From assembly GCF_035918095.1 (NCBI RefSeq), contig NZ_CP109137.1, forward strand, positions 434,001-498,000: a stretch of DNA of 64,000 nucleotides, in the 5' to 3' direction. The notes below the pieces were generated by a model. The model ran no database searches. It was not told where the DNA came from and was given only the letters and a program-made list of their open reading frames with translations. This DNA comes from Streptomyces sp. NBC_01750 (GTDB taxonomy: Bacteria > Actinomycetota > Actinomycetes > Streptomycetales > Streptomycetaceae). Below are positions 54,701 through 63,371 of this stretch, one piece after another. A program made the position numbers and the translations under genes. Within the stretch, counting starts at the first letter, position 1, and each line of letters starts with the position of its first letter.

Positions 54701-55291
54701 ATGAATGACACCATCTGGACGCGTCGTCTGGCCGTCGTCGCCACCTCCGCCCTCCTCGGCGTCGGCGGTGTTCTGATACCGGCTTCCGGAGCGTTTGCGG
54801 CACCGTCGGCGCAAAGCGTGGCGAAATCGGCAGTCACCACAGACCGCAAGGACCACAAGAAGCAAAAAGACCACAAGGATAAAAAGGATCACAAGAAGGA
54901 CCACAAGGGTCACGACGGTCACGACGATCTTTGCCGTCCCGGTGATGGCGGAAACGGCGGCAATGGCGGCAACGGCACCGGTACCGACGGCACTGTCTGT
55001 ACGGCGCCGGGCGGTGCCGGCACTGGAGGCGCCGGCGGTCGCGGCGGCAACGGCCGCTGCGGCGGCAACAGCGGAAAGGCCGGCCGTGGTGGCGCCGGCA
55101 GTGGCGGCAAGGGCGGCCCGCCGTGTCCCGACGCGCCCAAGCCGCCCGAGCCGCCCAAGGACGACACCGGCAGCTCCTCCGCTCAGGACGCGCCCAAGCC
55201 GCCCGCGCCGCCCGCGCCGCCCAAGGACGACACCGATAGCTCCTCTGCTCAGGACGCGCCCAAGCCGGCCGGGGACGTCATCGTCAAGTGA
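54701..55291 (+). CDS. Exported low-complexity protein: Lys/His/Asp block, Gly-rich block, Pro-rich tail
   Basis: A 196-aa exported protein built like the one at 51884. Signal peptide RRLAVVATSALLGVGGVLIP with cleavage near GAFAAP. Then a charged block (KDHKKQKDHKDKKDHKKDHK), a Gly-rich block with four cysteines (DLCRPGDGGNGG; TVCTAPGGAG; GRCGGNSG; GPPCPDA) and a Pro-rich tail with two PKDDT-SSSAQDAPKP repeats. The ATG at 54701 has no strong site. The repeat at 54470-54595 upstream is shared with the 51884 gene, so they are probably paralogues under common control. Function unknown. Confidence 0.75.
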   Translation: MNDTIWTRRLAVVATSALLGVGGVLIPASGAFAAPSAQSVAKSAVTTDRKDHKKQKDHKDKKDHKKDHKGHDGHDDLCRPGDGGNGGNGGNGTGTDGTVCTAPGGAGTGGAGGRGGNGRCGGNSGKAGRGGAGSGGKGGPPCPDAPKPPEPPKDDTGSSSAQDAPKPPAPPAPPKDDTDSSSAQDAPKPAGDVIVK

Positions 55292-55344
55292 CGTGGGAAG
55301 ACACCGGAGGTAGATGGCGTACCAAGGCTTGTGAAGCGCTCGAG

Positions 55345-55378
55345 TTCGTGCCCCACCGCGCCTGCGGTGGGGCACGAA
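55345..55378. terminator. Perfect 15-bp hairpin terminator
   Basis: TTCGTGCCCCACCGC and its exact reverse complement flank the loop GCCT, 54 bases after the stop at 55291. It is a very stable rho-independent-like hairpin without a T-run. Confidence 0.8.
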
Positions 55379-55467
55379 CCTGTACGCGTTCTGCCCCGGC
55401 CTCGAGTAAACCGCCAAGTCCGCCGACCGCCCGGAAGCCCAGAGCCGGCAGGCATACGCCCCATCGC

Positions 55468-55620
55468 TTCGGTACGAGGCTCAAGGCTCCCGGCGACGCG
55501 TGGCAGTGCGCCACCCTCAAGGCGCCGCTGGACGACGCCAAGCGGGCCGGCGAGACGATCAACGTCACTCTGATCCGCACCAAGGCCATGCACCAGGACC
55601 AGCCATCCGACCCTCCCTGA
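55468..55620 (+). pseudogene. N-terminal fragment of a tripeptidyl-aminopeptidase-like alpha/beta hydrolase
   Basis: The frame WQCATLKAPLDDAKRAGETI then NVTLIRTKA matches the CATLxVPLDYxxPxGxTIxLxVxRxKA start of secreted tripeptidyl aminopeptidases (S33). It stops at 55620 before any catalytic motif. The remaining 55379-55747 sequence shows nothing else. Confidence 0.6.
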
Positions 55621-55747
55621 GCCGGCGAGAGCACGGGCGTGCCATGCGTGAGCAACAACGAGATCGAGGCCGACTACGCGGGGCGACGCCTCATCAAACG
55701 ACGCCCCGAGGCCGAAGGACCCGGCCGATCGGCAGAACACTGGAGCA

Positions 55748-56761
55748 CTAACCGGGCAGACGGCCAAAGACCGGCCGGGCCCAGACAGGCGGATCCGGGA
55801 CCGCCCCGGGGTGCTGCGCGGCTCCGACGACCCCAGGGTCCACCTGTGTCGGCGGATGCGAACCCTTGCCGATACCGCTCGCAGTGGCACGCAGAGCCGC
55901 CACGAACTCCAGGCAGGAGCCGTAACGATCCTCGGGAACCTTCGCCAGGGCCATTGCCAGAACACCGTCCACCGCCGACGGGATCCCGGGCCGTTTCTCG
56001 CTCAGAGCAGGCGGCTGATCGTACTGATGCGCCCACAGCAGCGCCATGTCCTCATCCCGCTGGAAAGGCGGCTCACCCGCGAGGGTCTCGTAGACGACGC
56101 AGGCAAGGCTGTACAGATCGCACCTGCCATCCACGGGGCGGCCCGAAATCTGCTCCGGTGCCACATAGTCGAGCGTGCCGACGAACTCGCCCACCTCAGT
56201 GAACCCGGTCAGCGACAGCGACTTCTTCGTCAGCCCGAAATCCGTGAGATAGACATGCTCAGGATGATCACTGTCAGTGCCCCGGGCGACCAGAATATTG
56301 CCGGGCTTGACGTCCCGGTGAACCAAGTCGTGTTCATGGGCCGCATCGAGTGCCGACGCCACCTGAGCGGCGATACGCAGCGCAGTCGCAACCGGCAACG
56401 GACCGTCCCGGTCGAGCAGAGCGCGCAGATCCAGTCCCGAGACATAACGCATGGCGATATACAAGACACCATCCATCTCACCGGCTTCAAAGATCGGCAC
56501 GATATGCGGATGGTCGATCGCAGCAGCCACACGCGACTCGTGCGTGAAACGGCGGCGGAAGGTGTCGTTGCGGGCCAGCTCCGGGGCAAGCAGCTTCAGC
56601 GCGACCGTACGGTCCAGACGCAAATCCCTTGCGCAGTACACAACGGCCATACCCCCACGACCGATCTCACGCTCCACCCGGTAACCGGCAATCTGCGCCC
56701 CGATCAGACCCGAAGCCCGACCCGAATACAGATCCATCCCATCCGACGCCGCACTCGTCAC
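55748..56761 (-). CDS. Serine/threonine protein kinase without TM/sensor region
   Basis: A 337-aa kinase. The catalytic domain (about residues 20-285) has GRGGMAVVY, VALKLL, VHRDVKPGN, LTDFGLTK, GTLDYVAPEQI and CDLYSLACVVYE, all in order. After it come only about 45 Gly/Pro/Val-rich residues and a stop. There is no TM segment or PASTA/sensor domain, so it is a soluble kinase or a truncated one. The GTG at 56761 is chosen because upstream codons encode an unlikely Cys/Trp/Arg-rich stretch; ATG at 56737 is an alternative. Substrates unknown. Confidence 0.85.
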   Translation of the reverse strand: MTSAASDGMDLYSGRASGLIGAQIAGYRVEREIGRGGMAVVYCARDLRLDRTVALKLLAPELARNDTFRRRFTHESRVAAAIDHPHIVPIFEAGEMDGVLYIAMRYVSGLDLRALLDRDGPLPVATALRIAAQVASALDAAHEHDLVHRDVKPGNILVARGTDSDHPEHVYLTDFGLTKKSLSLTGFTEVGEFVGTLDYVAPEQISGRPVDGRCDLYSLACVVYETLAGEPPFQRDEDMALLWAHQYDQPPALSEKRPGIPSAVDGVLAMALAKVPEDRYGSCLEFVAALRATASGIGKGSHPPTQVDPGVVGAAQHPGAVPDPPVWARPVFGRLPG

Positions 56762-57526
56762 ACGCCACCACCGCCCAACCGTGCGGCAGCCGCGAGACAG
56801 ACACACGGACCATGCCCGACCGCGCGGCCCCACACAACACAAGCACCACCGGCGACTATGCCGCCCCATGGGCCACAACCCACCCCGCGGTGCCGACTCG
56901 GACCCATCACCACGGAACCGGAACCGCTCTCGAAGACAAGTCCCGGCGCAGCCGAACCGACAGGCCGCTCACCCATGCCCAAATTCTATCCAGTGATCCA
57001 CACAACTGCTTGATTAAGATCAACCCCGATCTCACGGCCGGCCCACCCACCCCACCGCGGCCCCGCTGTCACGAGACAGCGGGCGGGATCCCCCGCAGCA
57101 TGGTGTCCGCTCACCGACACGACCTGGCGGCAGATCCGCGGCGTCGTCAAGCGGCGCGGCAGCCGTGCCAACATGAGGAAGAAATCGCCCGCGCTCTCGA
57201 CACGCTGCTGCGGCGCAGCGCGGCCGACACGGGCAGCCGCCGCGTGCAGACTCTGGCAGCGAAGGTTCGCGCCGCCTCACCAGATCGGCGGGGAGTGCAG
57301 AGGAAGCCGGCTCTGCCTTGCACCTTCCGGTAGCGCCGGGATCCGGCATGTGTGGTCGCTTTTCGGTGTCAGCAGGTGGCGATCCGGCGCTGCCGACGCA
57401 CAGCCCAACGGCCGGAGGAGCAAACTTCTTCGATCTCACGCCCGGGCTTGATCCCCTGGGGGAGGACACTCAGGGTGTGGAGCCCCATATGACGGTGCGT
57501 CACCACACCCCGGGTGCCCGCTCCTG
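56762..57526. other. No gene recognised
   Basis: About 765 bases upstream of the kinase and downstream of the 58-aa membrane protein. Open frames on both strands have no recognisable domains. The composition is CA-rich near 56780-56930. Confidence 0.4.
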
Positions 57527-57703
57527 TCAGCGTCTGCGCGTCCGGCCGGCCCAGCCACTGCCGATCCCCGCCACGTGCAGGGCCAGGAGGGCGAGGCCAA
57601 GCAGCATGACGTTTCCGGAAGAGAAGACATGGTTCGTCGTGATCTCGGCAGCGTTGATCAGGAAGGAGATGAAGAACAGTACCGCTGCGGCTATGGCAAG
57701 CAT
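57527..57703 (-). CDS. Small 58-aa membrane protein
   Basis: MLAIAAAVLFFISFLINAAE, TTNHVFSSGNVMLLGLALLA and LHVAGIGSGWAG make two hydrophobic helices with a short polar turn. This is a common small integral membrane protein in Streptomyces genomes. The ATG at 57703 is preceded by GAGAGGAG at a good distance, which is strong evidence that it is translated. Function unknown. Confidence 0.75.
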   Translation of the reverse strand: MLAIAAAVLFFISFLINAAEITTNHVFSSGNVMLLGLALLALHVAGIGSGWAGRTRRR

Positions 57704-58039
57704 GGAGCAGCTCCTCTCGAATGGGTGACACCCGTGTGCCCCCGAATCCGGATACCAGACCCGGATCGTCGAAGGTGACTGCAGGGAGTGACGCCGCCGC
57801 AGGTTGCCGGACGGCTGTGGATCTCCCAAAGCCGGCCCCGGGCCGCGTGGGCGGTCGGGGCCGGTCTGGCTTCTTCGGGAGGCCGGGTCTTTACGACGTC
57901 AAGCGGCAACCGCCTCGACTACCCCTTCCCCAACGCGCTGACCTGGAGCTGTCAGGCACCGCTGCTGCTCGCCGAATCCGGCTGCGCCTGGCTCTGTCGG
58001 CGCGGAGACGACCCGACCACACCGGTGGCGGTGTTCGCC
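57704..58039. other. No gene recognised
   Basis: A 336-base gap carrying the promoter of the 58-aa membrane protein; no open frame is convincing. Confidence 0.35.
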
Positions 58040-58643
58040 TCAGCGGGGAATCTGCTCCCAGCTCTCGTCCTGCTTGCCGTTGCACGTGTACTGGATCAGC
58101 TGCGTGCCCTTCGTGGCGGTGGCGCCGCGAGCGAGGCACTTACCGGAGTAGACGTTCCGCAGCGCCTTGTTGCCGCTGTCGTACCACCACTTCTCATCGA
58201 CGGCCCCGTTGCAGGTGTACTGGATCACCCCGGCGCCGTCATTGAGGTGCGAGGCGGCGCCCATGCATTTGCCCGAGTATTCGTTGCGCACGAAATACGC
58301 CGTCTTACCGTTGGAGTCCGTGGTGGTCTCGAAGACCCAGCGCTCGTCCTGGGCGTTGTTGCAGCCCCACTGGATGACGGGGGCGCCGTTCCCGGTCTTG
58401 CTGCCACCGCCCGCGCAGAGGGCAGTACCGCTGGTCCTTGCGCGAGGCGTCGATGGTGTACCGGCCCACCATGGGCAGGGCCCACTGGTGCCAACGGGCA
58501 GAGGAGACACCGTTCTTGATGCCGACGGCCTCGGTGCTCGTCTGCATCTTCCACAGGTGCTGGAAATCGTAGACCTGCAGTTCGCCACCGTTTGCGCGAC
58601 TCTCCGCGGCGCGACGGGTGGACACCGGCTCACCGGCAGCCAC
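58040..58643 (-). pseudogene. Ricin-type beta-trefoil lectin, frameshifted
   Basis: The downstream half (58040-58440) encodes a ricin-B-like carbohydrate-binding domain: TALCAGGGSKTGNGAPVIQW, QDERWVFE, NEYSGKCMG, VIQYTCNG, YSGKCLARG and QLIQYTCNGKQDESWEQIPR, with repeating Q-x-W and CNG units. Upstream, the likely continuation (ELQVYDFQHLWKMQTSTEAV, GRYTIDASRKDQ) lies in another frame; the shift is near 58430. No signal peptide is found at the start of either frame. It was probably part of a secreted sugar-binding enzyme or lectin. Confidence 0.65.
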
Positions 58644-58817
58644 ACCTGTCGGCGGGTCCGGCGAATGACACCTGTCCCAGGGGGCGGGCGTGGCTATCGG
58701 CCTCCTCGGGCAGGACCGGGCCGCGTCTTGCCGCCCACGTTCCGTCCGGACCCAGGCCCGCCCACCTCAGGTCCGTCCGTCCCCCGGCCCAGCTGCCTGG
58801 GCCCGTCCGCCCCAGTG

Positions 58818-59414
58818 TCATCCCCTCGCAGGCCCGCCCGCTCTGGACGCCCCCGCCCGCAGCCCGTCCATCACGAGGTCCAGCAGTCGCGTCGCACGCG
58901 GCTGCCAGTCGCTGTGCGGGTCGATCTGCCAGAGCCCGGCAATGGCGAGCACGAAGTCGTCGGGGGTCAGCCCCGGGCGGATGGTGCCGGCCTTCTCGTT
59001 CGCGTTCAGCAGGAGCGTGACTGCCTGGGTCACCGGGCCGTGACCCAGCTGGGCCAGGCTGCCGTACTTGCTGGTGGTCTTGCGCAGGGCGTCGGCCAGG
59101 CCGGCCTTGGCCATGGCGTACTGGGCCAGGCGGTCCATCCACTCCCTCAGGGCCTGGTCAGGCGCGCGGGTTTGGAGCAGCTGGGCAGCGGTGTCGGCGA
59201 CCTGTTGCATCTCGTAGCGGTAGACCTCCAGGACGAGGGCCTCGCGGTTGGGGAAGTTGCGGTAGAACGTCCCCTGCCCGACGCCCGCCTTCTTCGCGAT
59301 CGCGCTCAGCGGGGCGTCCGCGGCCCGGGTCAGCTCGGCCAGGGCGACTTCCAGGATGCGCTCGCGATTGCGTTGCGCGTCCGAGCGCAGAGTCGCACTC
59401 TTTTCCTCCTGCAC
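58818..59414 (-). CDS. TetR/AcrR family transcriptional regulator
   Basis: A 198-aa repressor: HTH at residues about 14-60 (RERILEVALAELTRAADAPL, SAIAKKAGVGQGTFYRNFPN), then an SCO-like C-terminal domain (YRYEMQQVADTAAQLLQTRA, DFVLAIAGLWQID). GGAGGACGAG lies before the ATG at 59414. It is divergent from the molybdenum hydroxylase operon, with two palindromes ACCGGACA-GT-TGTCCGGT and CGGACA-CC-TGTCCG between them, so it very likely represses that operon and itself. Confidence 0.9.
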   Translation of the reverse strand: MQEEKSATLRSDAQRNRERILEVALAELTRAADAPLSAIAKKAGVGQGTFYRNFPNREALVLEVYRYEMQQVADTAAQLLQTRAPDQALREWMDRLAQYAMAKAGLADALRKTTSKYGSLAQLGHGPVTQAVTLLLNANEKAGTIRPGLTPDDFVLAIAGLWQIDPHSDWQPRATRLLDLVMDGLRAGASRAGGPARG

Positions 59415-59454
59415 TCGTCCTCCTTCGGAATCACAGCCAAGCCCGGCCTTGTTA

Positions 59455-59502
59455 ACCGGACAGTTGTCCGGTAAGTTCGACGACTAGCGGACACCTGTCC
59501 GG
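59455..59502. promoter_or_regulatory. Two TetR-type operators with CGGACA arms
   Basis: ACCGGACA-GT-TGTCCGGT (59455-59472) and CGGACA-CC-TGTCCG (59488-59502; in full GCGGACACCTGTCCGGT) lie in the 236-base gap between the TetR gene and the oxidoreductase operon. Both have a 2-base spacer and centres 31-32 bp apart (three helical turns), as for cooperative binding of two dimers. Confidence 0.82.
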
Positions 59503-59650
59503 TTAGGTTCACCATAGCGGCATTCGGCCAGTGTGGCCGACCGGTGCCCATCGTTACCGGTTCATTCACCCGCATCGCCCTCTCCCTCCCGGACCGTCTG
59601 CCGGGATCGTCTCGTTCGACGCGCATCAGCAATGCGAAAGAAGGCTGATC

Positions 59651-60208
59651 ATGGCCCCATCGACGTCCAGCACCATCACCCTGAACATCAATGGCGAGAA
59701 GTACACGCTGCCCGTCGACCATCGCACCACCCTGCTCGACGCCCTGCGCGAGCATCTCGATCTGACCGGTACCAAGAAGGGCTGCGACCAGGGCCAATGC
59801 GGCGCCTGTACGGTACTGCTCGATGGGCGCCGGGCCGTTTCCTGCCTTCAGCTCGCGGTCGCGGCGGAGGGGCGCGCGATCACCACCATCGAAGGCGTGG
59901 CCGATGGTGACCGGCTGCATCCGGTACAGCAGGCCTTCCTCGACCTCGACGGCTATCAGTGCGGCTACTGCACACCGGGGCAGATCTGTTCGGCCCTCGC
60001 GGTGATCGAGGAACACGCGGCGGGCTGGCCGAGCGCCGTGACCGACGATGTACGGCCCGAAGCGGGAGTGCCTGCACTCACCACCGAAGAAATCCGCGAG
60101 CGGATGAGCGGCAACCTGTGCCGCTGTGGCGCCTATGTGTCGATCGTGCAGGCGGTCGCGCGGGCGGCGGAGGCGGCCGGGACCAAGGTCAAGGAGGAGG
60201 CCGCATGA
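59651..60208 (+). CDS. Molybdenum hydroxylase small subunit, 2Fe-2S protein (PaoA/YagT-like)
   Basis: A 185-aa iron-sulfur subunit of a xanthine-dehydrogenase-family aldehyde oxidoreductase. The plant-type 2Fe-2S cluster is bound by Cys45, Cys50, Cys53 and Cys65 (GCDQGQCGACTV), and the second by Cys104, Cys107, Cys157 and Cys159 (GYQCGYCTPGQ; GNLCRCG). It passes electrons from the Mo site to FAD. Unlike E. coli PaoA it has no Tat signal, so the complex should be cytoplasmic. ATG at 59651 follows GAAGG; its stop overlaps the next start (ATGA). Confidence 0.93.
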   Translation: MAPSTSSTITLNINGEKYTLPVDHRTTLLDALREHLDLTGTKKGCDQGQCGACTVLLDGRRAVSCLQLAVAAEGRAITTIEGVADGDRLHPVQQAFLDLDGYQCGYCTPGQICSALAVIEEHAAGWPSAVTDDVRPEAGVPALTTEEIRERMSGNLCRCGAYVSIVQAVARAAEAAGTKVKEEAA

Positions 60209-61194
60209 GGGAATTCGGCTACGAACGCGTCTTCGACATCCCCGGAGCAGTCGCCCTCCTCGGCGCCTCCCCCGACGCCCGCTTCCTCGGCGGCGGCACC
60301 AACCTCGTCGACCTGATGAAGGCCGGCGTGGAAAGGCCCGCACTGCTCATCGACGTAACCGAACTCCCTCTCGAAGCAGTCGAGTTCACTCAGGACGGGC
60401 TGCGTATCGGCGCGACGGTCACCAACAGCGACCTCGCGGCCCACCCCGAAGTGCGCCGTCACTACCCGGCGTTGGCGCAGGCCGTCCTGGCCGGTGCCTC
60501 GGGACAGCTGCGGAACATGGCCACGGTCGGCGGAAATCTGCTGCAGCGGACCCGCTGCGGCTACTTCACCGATCTCAGCAAACCGTGCAACAAGCGTGCC
60601 CCTGGCAGCGGTTGCCCCGCCCTGACGGGTGAGCACCACAACCACGCGATCCTCGGCGGCTCCAAGCACTGCGTCGCCACCCATCCCTCCGACATGGCGG
60701 TCGCGCTCGCCGCCTTCGACGCCGTCATCTCGTACGAAACGGCGGACGGGCCGGGCGAGTTGTCCATGACCGAGTTCTATCTGCCCGTGGGCGACACCCC
60801 GCACGTCGAGACCGCCCTTCCGCCCGGCGCACTCATCACCGGCGTCACGCTGCCGCCGGCCCCGGTCGCCCACCACTCGCGGTACCGGAAAGTGCGCGAG
60901 CGCGCTTCGTACGCATTCGCGATCGGCTCGATCGCCGCCGCGCTCGAGGTCCAGGACGGTGTCGTACGCGACGTGCGCCTCGCGCTCGGGGCGGTCGCGT
61001 CCCGGCCGTGGCGGGCCCGTACAGCCGAGCAGGTGCTGATCGGCGGCCCGGCGAACGCGGAGGCGTACGCCGCCGCGGCGGATGCCGAACTGGCCGCCGC
61101 CGAGGCGCTTCCCGAGAACGGATACAAGGTGACGTTGATGCGCAACCTCGTCGTGGCCGTGCTGACCGAACTCACCGAAGAGGCGACCCGATGA
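60205..61194 (+). CDS. Molybdenum hydroxylase FAD subunit with 4Fe-4S insert (PaoB/YagS-like)
   Basis: A 329-aa FAD-binding subunit. The FAD site reads ARFLGGGTNLVDLMK and GQLRNMATVGGNLLQRTRC. The cysteine insert LQRTRCGYFTDLSKPCNKRA then PGSGCPAL and KHCVATHPSDMAVAL gives four cysteines that, in E. coli PaoB and 4-hydroxybenzoyl-CoA reductase-like enzymes, hold an extra 4Fe-4S cluster. This separates it from xanthine dehydrogenase. ATG at 60205 after GGAGGAGG overlaps the preceding stop; its own stop overlaps the next start. It hands electrons to the final acceptor. Confidence 0.93.
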   Translation: MREFGYERVFDIPGAVALLGASPDARFLGGGTNLVDLMKAGVERPALLIDVTELPLEAVEFTQDGLRIGATVTNSDLAAHPEVRRHYPALAQAVLAGASGQLRNMATVGGNLLQRTRCGYFTDLSKPCNKRAPGSGCPALTGEHHNHAILGGSKHCVATHPSDMAVALAAFDAVISYETADGPGELSMTEFYLPVGDTPHVETALPPGALITGVTLPPAPVAHHSRYRKVRERASYAFAIGSIAAALEVQDGVVRDVRLALGAVASRPWRARTAEQVLIGGPANAEAYAAAADAELAAAEALPENGYKVTLMRNLVVAVLTELTEEATR

Positions 61195-63371
61195 CCACGC
61201 CGACCACGCCGACGCCGCCGACCACAATCGCCGCCGTGACAGGAGCCGTCAGCTCCGCCCACACCCGAGTGGAGGGCCGCGACAAGGTCACCGGGACGGC
61301 CCGCTACGCCGGAGAGATACCCTTCGCCGAACTCGCCCACGGCTGGCTGGTGTTGTCGACCGTGGCCCGTGGCCGTATCCGCTCCGTGGAGGACGCCCCC
61401 GTCCTGGCCATGCCCGGCGTCCTCACCGTGCTGCACCACGGGAACGCGCCGCGCGTCGACACCGACTATGCGGGCATGCTGGGGCGGCCGAACCCGGTCC
61501 TCGGGATCTTCCAGCACGATCGTGTGCCCTTCGTGGGCTGGCCGGTGGCGTTGGTCGTGGCCGAGACGTCCGAGCAGGCCAGGGAGGCCGCCGAGGTGCT
61601 GGTGGTTCGATACGACGAGGAGCCGCACGACGTCGCGTTCTCCTCGGGACTCTCCGGCGCGTACACGCCGGAGAACAACCCGATGGTCCAGGTCGAGACG
61701 GAGAAGGGGGACGTAGAGGCCCAACTCGGGGCTTCCGCCGTCGTCGTGGACGAGGAGTACACCACCCCGGAAGAGCACCACAACCCGATGGAGCCGCACG
61801 CGGCGACGGCTCGCTGGGACGGCGGCCGGCTCGACGTCGTCGACTCCAACCAGGGCAGCACCTGGGTGGCGAGCGAACTCGCGCAGCTCTTCTCCCTCGA
61901 TCCGGTCTCCGTACGGGTGCGGTCCGAACACGTCGGCGGCGGCTTCGGCTCCAAGGGGCTGAGCCCGCACCAGGTGGCCGCCGTGATGGCCACGACCGTC
62001 CTCCACCGCCCGGTCCGCGTCGTACTGACTCGCCGTCAGATGCCCTCCCTAGTCGGCTTCCGCAGCCCCACGGCGCAGCGGATCAGGCTCGGCGCCGACC
62101 CCGACGGCCGGCTGCGCGCTTTGGACCACCAGGCGCAGAGTCTTACCTCGACCGTGCATGAATTCATCGAGTCGAGCGCGGTGATGGGGCGGGTGATGTA
62201 CGACGCCGACGCGCATCACACCCTGCACCGGCTCGTACGGCTCGACGTGCCGACCCCGGCCTGGATGCGCGCACCGGGCGAGGCACCGGGATCCTTCGCG
62301 CTCGAATCCGCCCTCGACGAACTGGCCGAGAAGTGCGGCATGGACCCGATCGCGCTGCGCGCACGCAACGAACCCGAGACGGGTCCCGTGTCCGGGCTGC
62401 CGTTCAGCAGCCGCAATGTGCTCTCCTGTTTCGAGGAGGGCGCCCGCAGGTTCGGCTGGGCGGACCGGGACCCGCGTCCCGGCCTGCGCCGTGAGGGGCG
62501 CTGGCTGCTCGGAACCGGAACGGCGGCGGCCACCTACCCCTCGGGAGTCGGCCCGTCCACGGCGGCCATGACCGCGGAGCCGGACGGAACTTTCACCGTG
62601 CGGATCAACGCGGCGGACATCGGGACCGGGGCACGTACCGCGATGACCTTGGTCGCCGCGGACGCGCTGAAGGTGGATCCGGACCGCATCCGTGTGCGCA
62701 TCGCCGACAGCGACCTCGGCCCGGCCATGTTCGCCGGCGGCTCGATGGGTACGCGCTCCTGGGCGTGGGCGGTGACGGTCGCGGCCGACGAACTGCGGGA
62801 GCGACTGGCCCTGGGGGGCGGCATTCCGCCGGAGGGGATCACCGCCCGGTCCAACACCGCCGAGGCCATCGGCGCCCTCCCAAAACTGGAACGGCACTCC
62901 TTCGGAGCACAGTTCGCCGAGGTCGCGGTGGATGTCACCACCGGTGAGGTGCGCGTACGACGGCTGCTCGGCATCTACGCCGCAGGCACCATCGTCAACC
63001 CGCTCACCGCCCGCAGCCAGTTCATCGGCGGAATGACCTGGGGGCTGTCCATGGCCCTCCACGAGGAGGCGACAAGGGACCAGGCCTCCGGCGGCCACGT
63101 CGGCGCCGACCTCGCCGGCTATCACTTCGCCGCGCACGCCGACGTACCGCTCATCGAGGCGGACTGGGTGGACGACCCCGTCCCGGACGACCCGGTCGGG
63201 ATCAAGGGCATCGGCGAGATCGGCGTCGTGGGTGTCGCCGCCGCGATCGCCAACGCGGTGTGGCACGCGACCGGTGTACGCCACCGGGACCTCCCGATCC
63301 GTCCGGACCGCGTCCTGCGGGCGGCGGACGAAGCCCGGCGTCGGGCGGCGGGGGGAGCCCGGAGTGCTTGA
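61191..63371 (+). CDS. Molybdenum hydroxylase large subunit (PaoC/YagR-like aldehyde oxidoreductase)
   Basis: A 726-aa catalytic subunit binding a molybdopterin cofactor. Cofactor motifs: VRSEHVGGGFGSKG, MRAPGEAPGSFALESALDEL, AGGSMGTRSWAW and the active-site Glu in GIKGIGEIGVVG near residue 690. N-terminal domain: TRVEGRDKVTGTARYAGEIP. With the 4Fe-4S-type FAD subunit beside it, it fits the PaoABC aldehyde oxidoreductases, which oxidise aromatic or other aldehydes to acids; the true substrate cannot be read. ATG at 61191 overlaps the previous stop, so three subunits are translationally coupled. Divergent TetR control is inferred. Confidence 0.93.
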   Translation: MTTPTTPTPPTTIAAVTGAVSSAHTRVEGRDKVTGTARYAGEIPFAELAHGWLVLSTVARGRIRSVEDAPVLAMPGVLTVLHHGNAPRVDTDYAGMLGRPNPVLGIFQHDRVPFVGWPVALVVAETSEQAREAAEVLVVRYDEEPHDVAFSSGLSGAYTPENNPMVQVETEKGDVEAQLGASAVVVDEEYTTPEEHHNPMEPHAATARWDGGRLDVVDSNQGSTWVASELAQLFSLDPVSVRVRSEHVGGGFGSKGLSPHQVAAVMATTVLHRPVRVVLTRRQMPSLVGFRSPTAQRIRLGADPDGRLRALDHQAQSLTSTVHEFIESSAVMGRVMYDADAHHTLHRLVRLDVPTPAWMRAPGEAPGSFALESALDELAEKCGMDPIALRARNEPETGPVSGLPFSSRNVLSCFEEGARRFGWADRDPRPGLRREGRWLLGTGTAAATYPSGVGPSTAAMTAEPDGTFTVRINAADIGTGARTAMTLVAADALKVDPDRIRVRIADSDLGPAMFAGGSMGTRSWAWAVTVAADELRERLALGGGIPPEGITARSNTAEAIGALPKLERHSFGAQFAEVAVDVTTGEVRVRRLLGIYAAGTIVNPLTARSQFIGGMTWGLSMALHEEATRDQASGGHVGADLAGYHFAAHADVPLIEADWVDDPVPDDPVGIKGIGEIGVVGVAAAIANAVWHATGVRHRDLPIRPDRVLRAADEARRRAAGGARSA

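Noticed and set aside
57348..57480. A MCGRF start as an SOS-response-associated peptidase (HMCES) gene
   Set aside because: The residues after MCGRF do not follow the family and the frame lacks the other active-site motifs.
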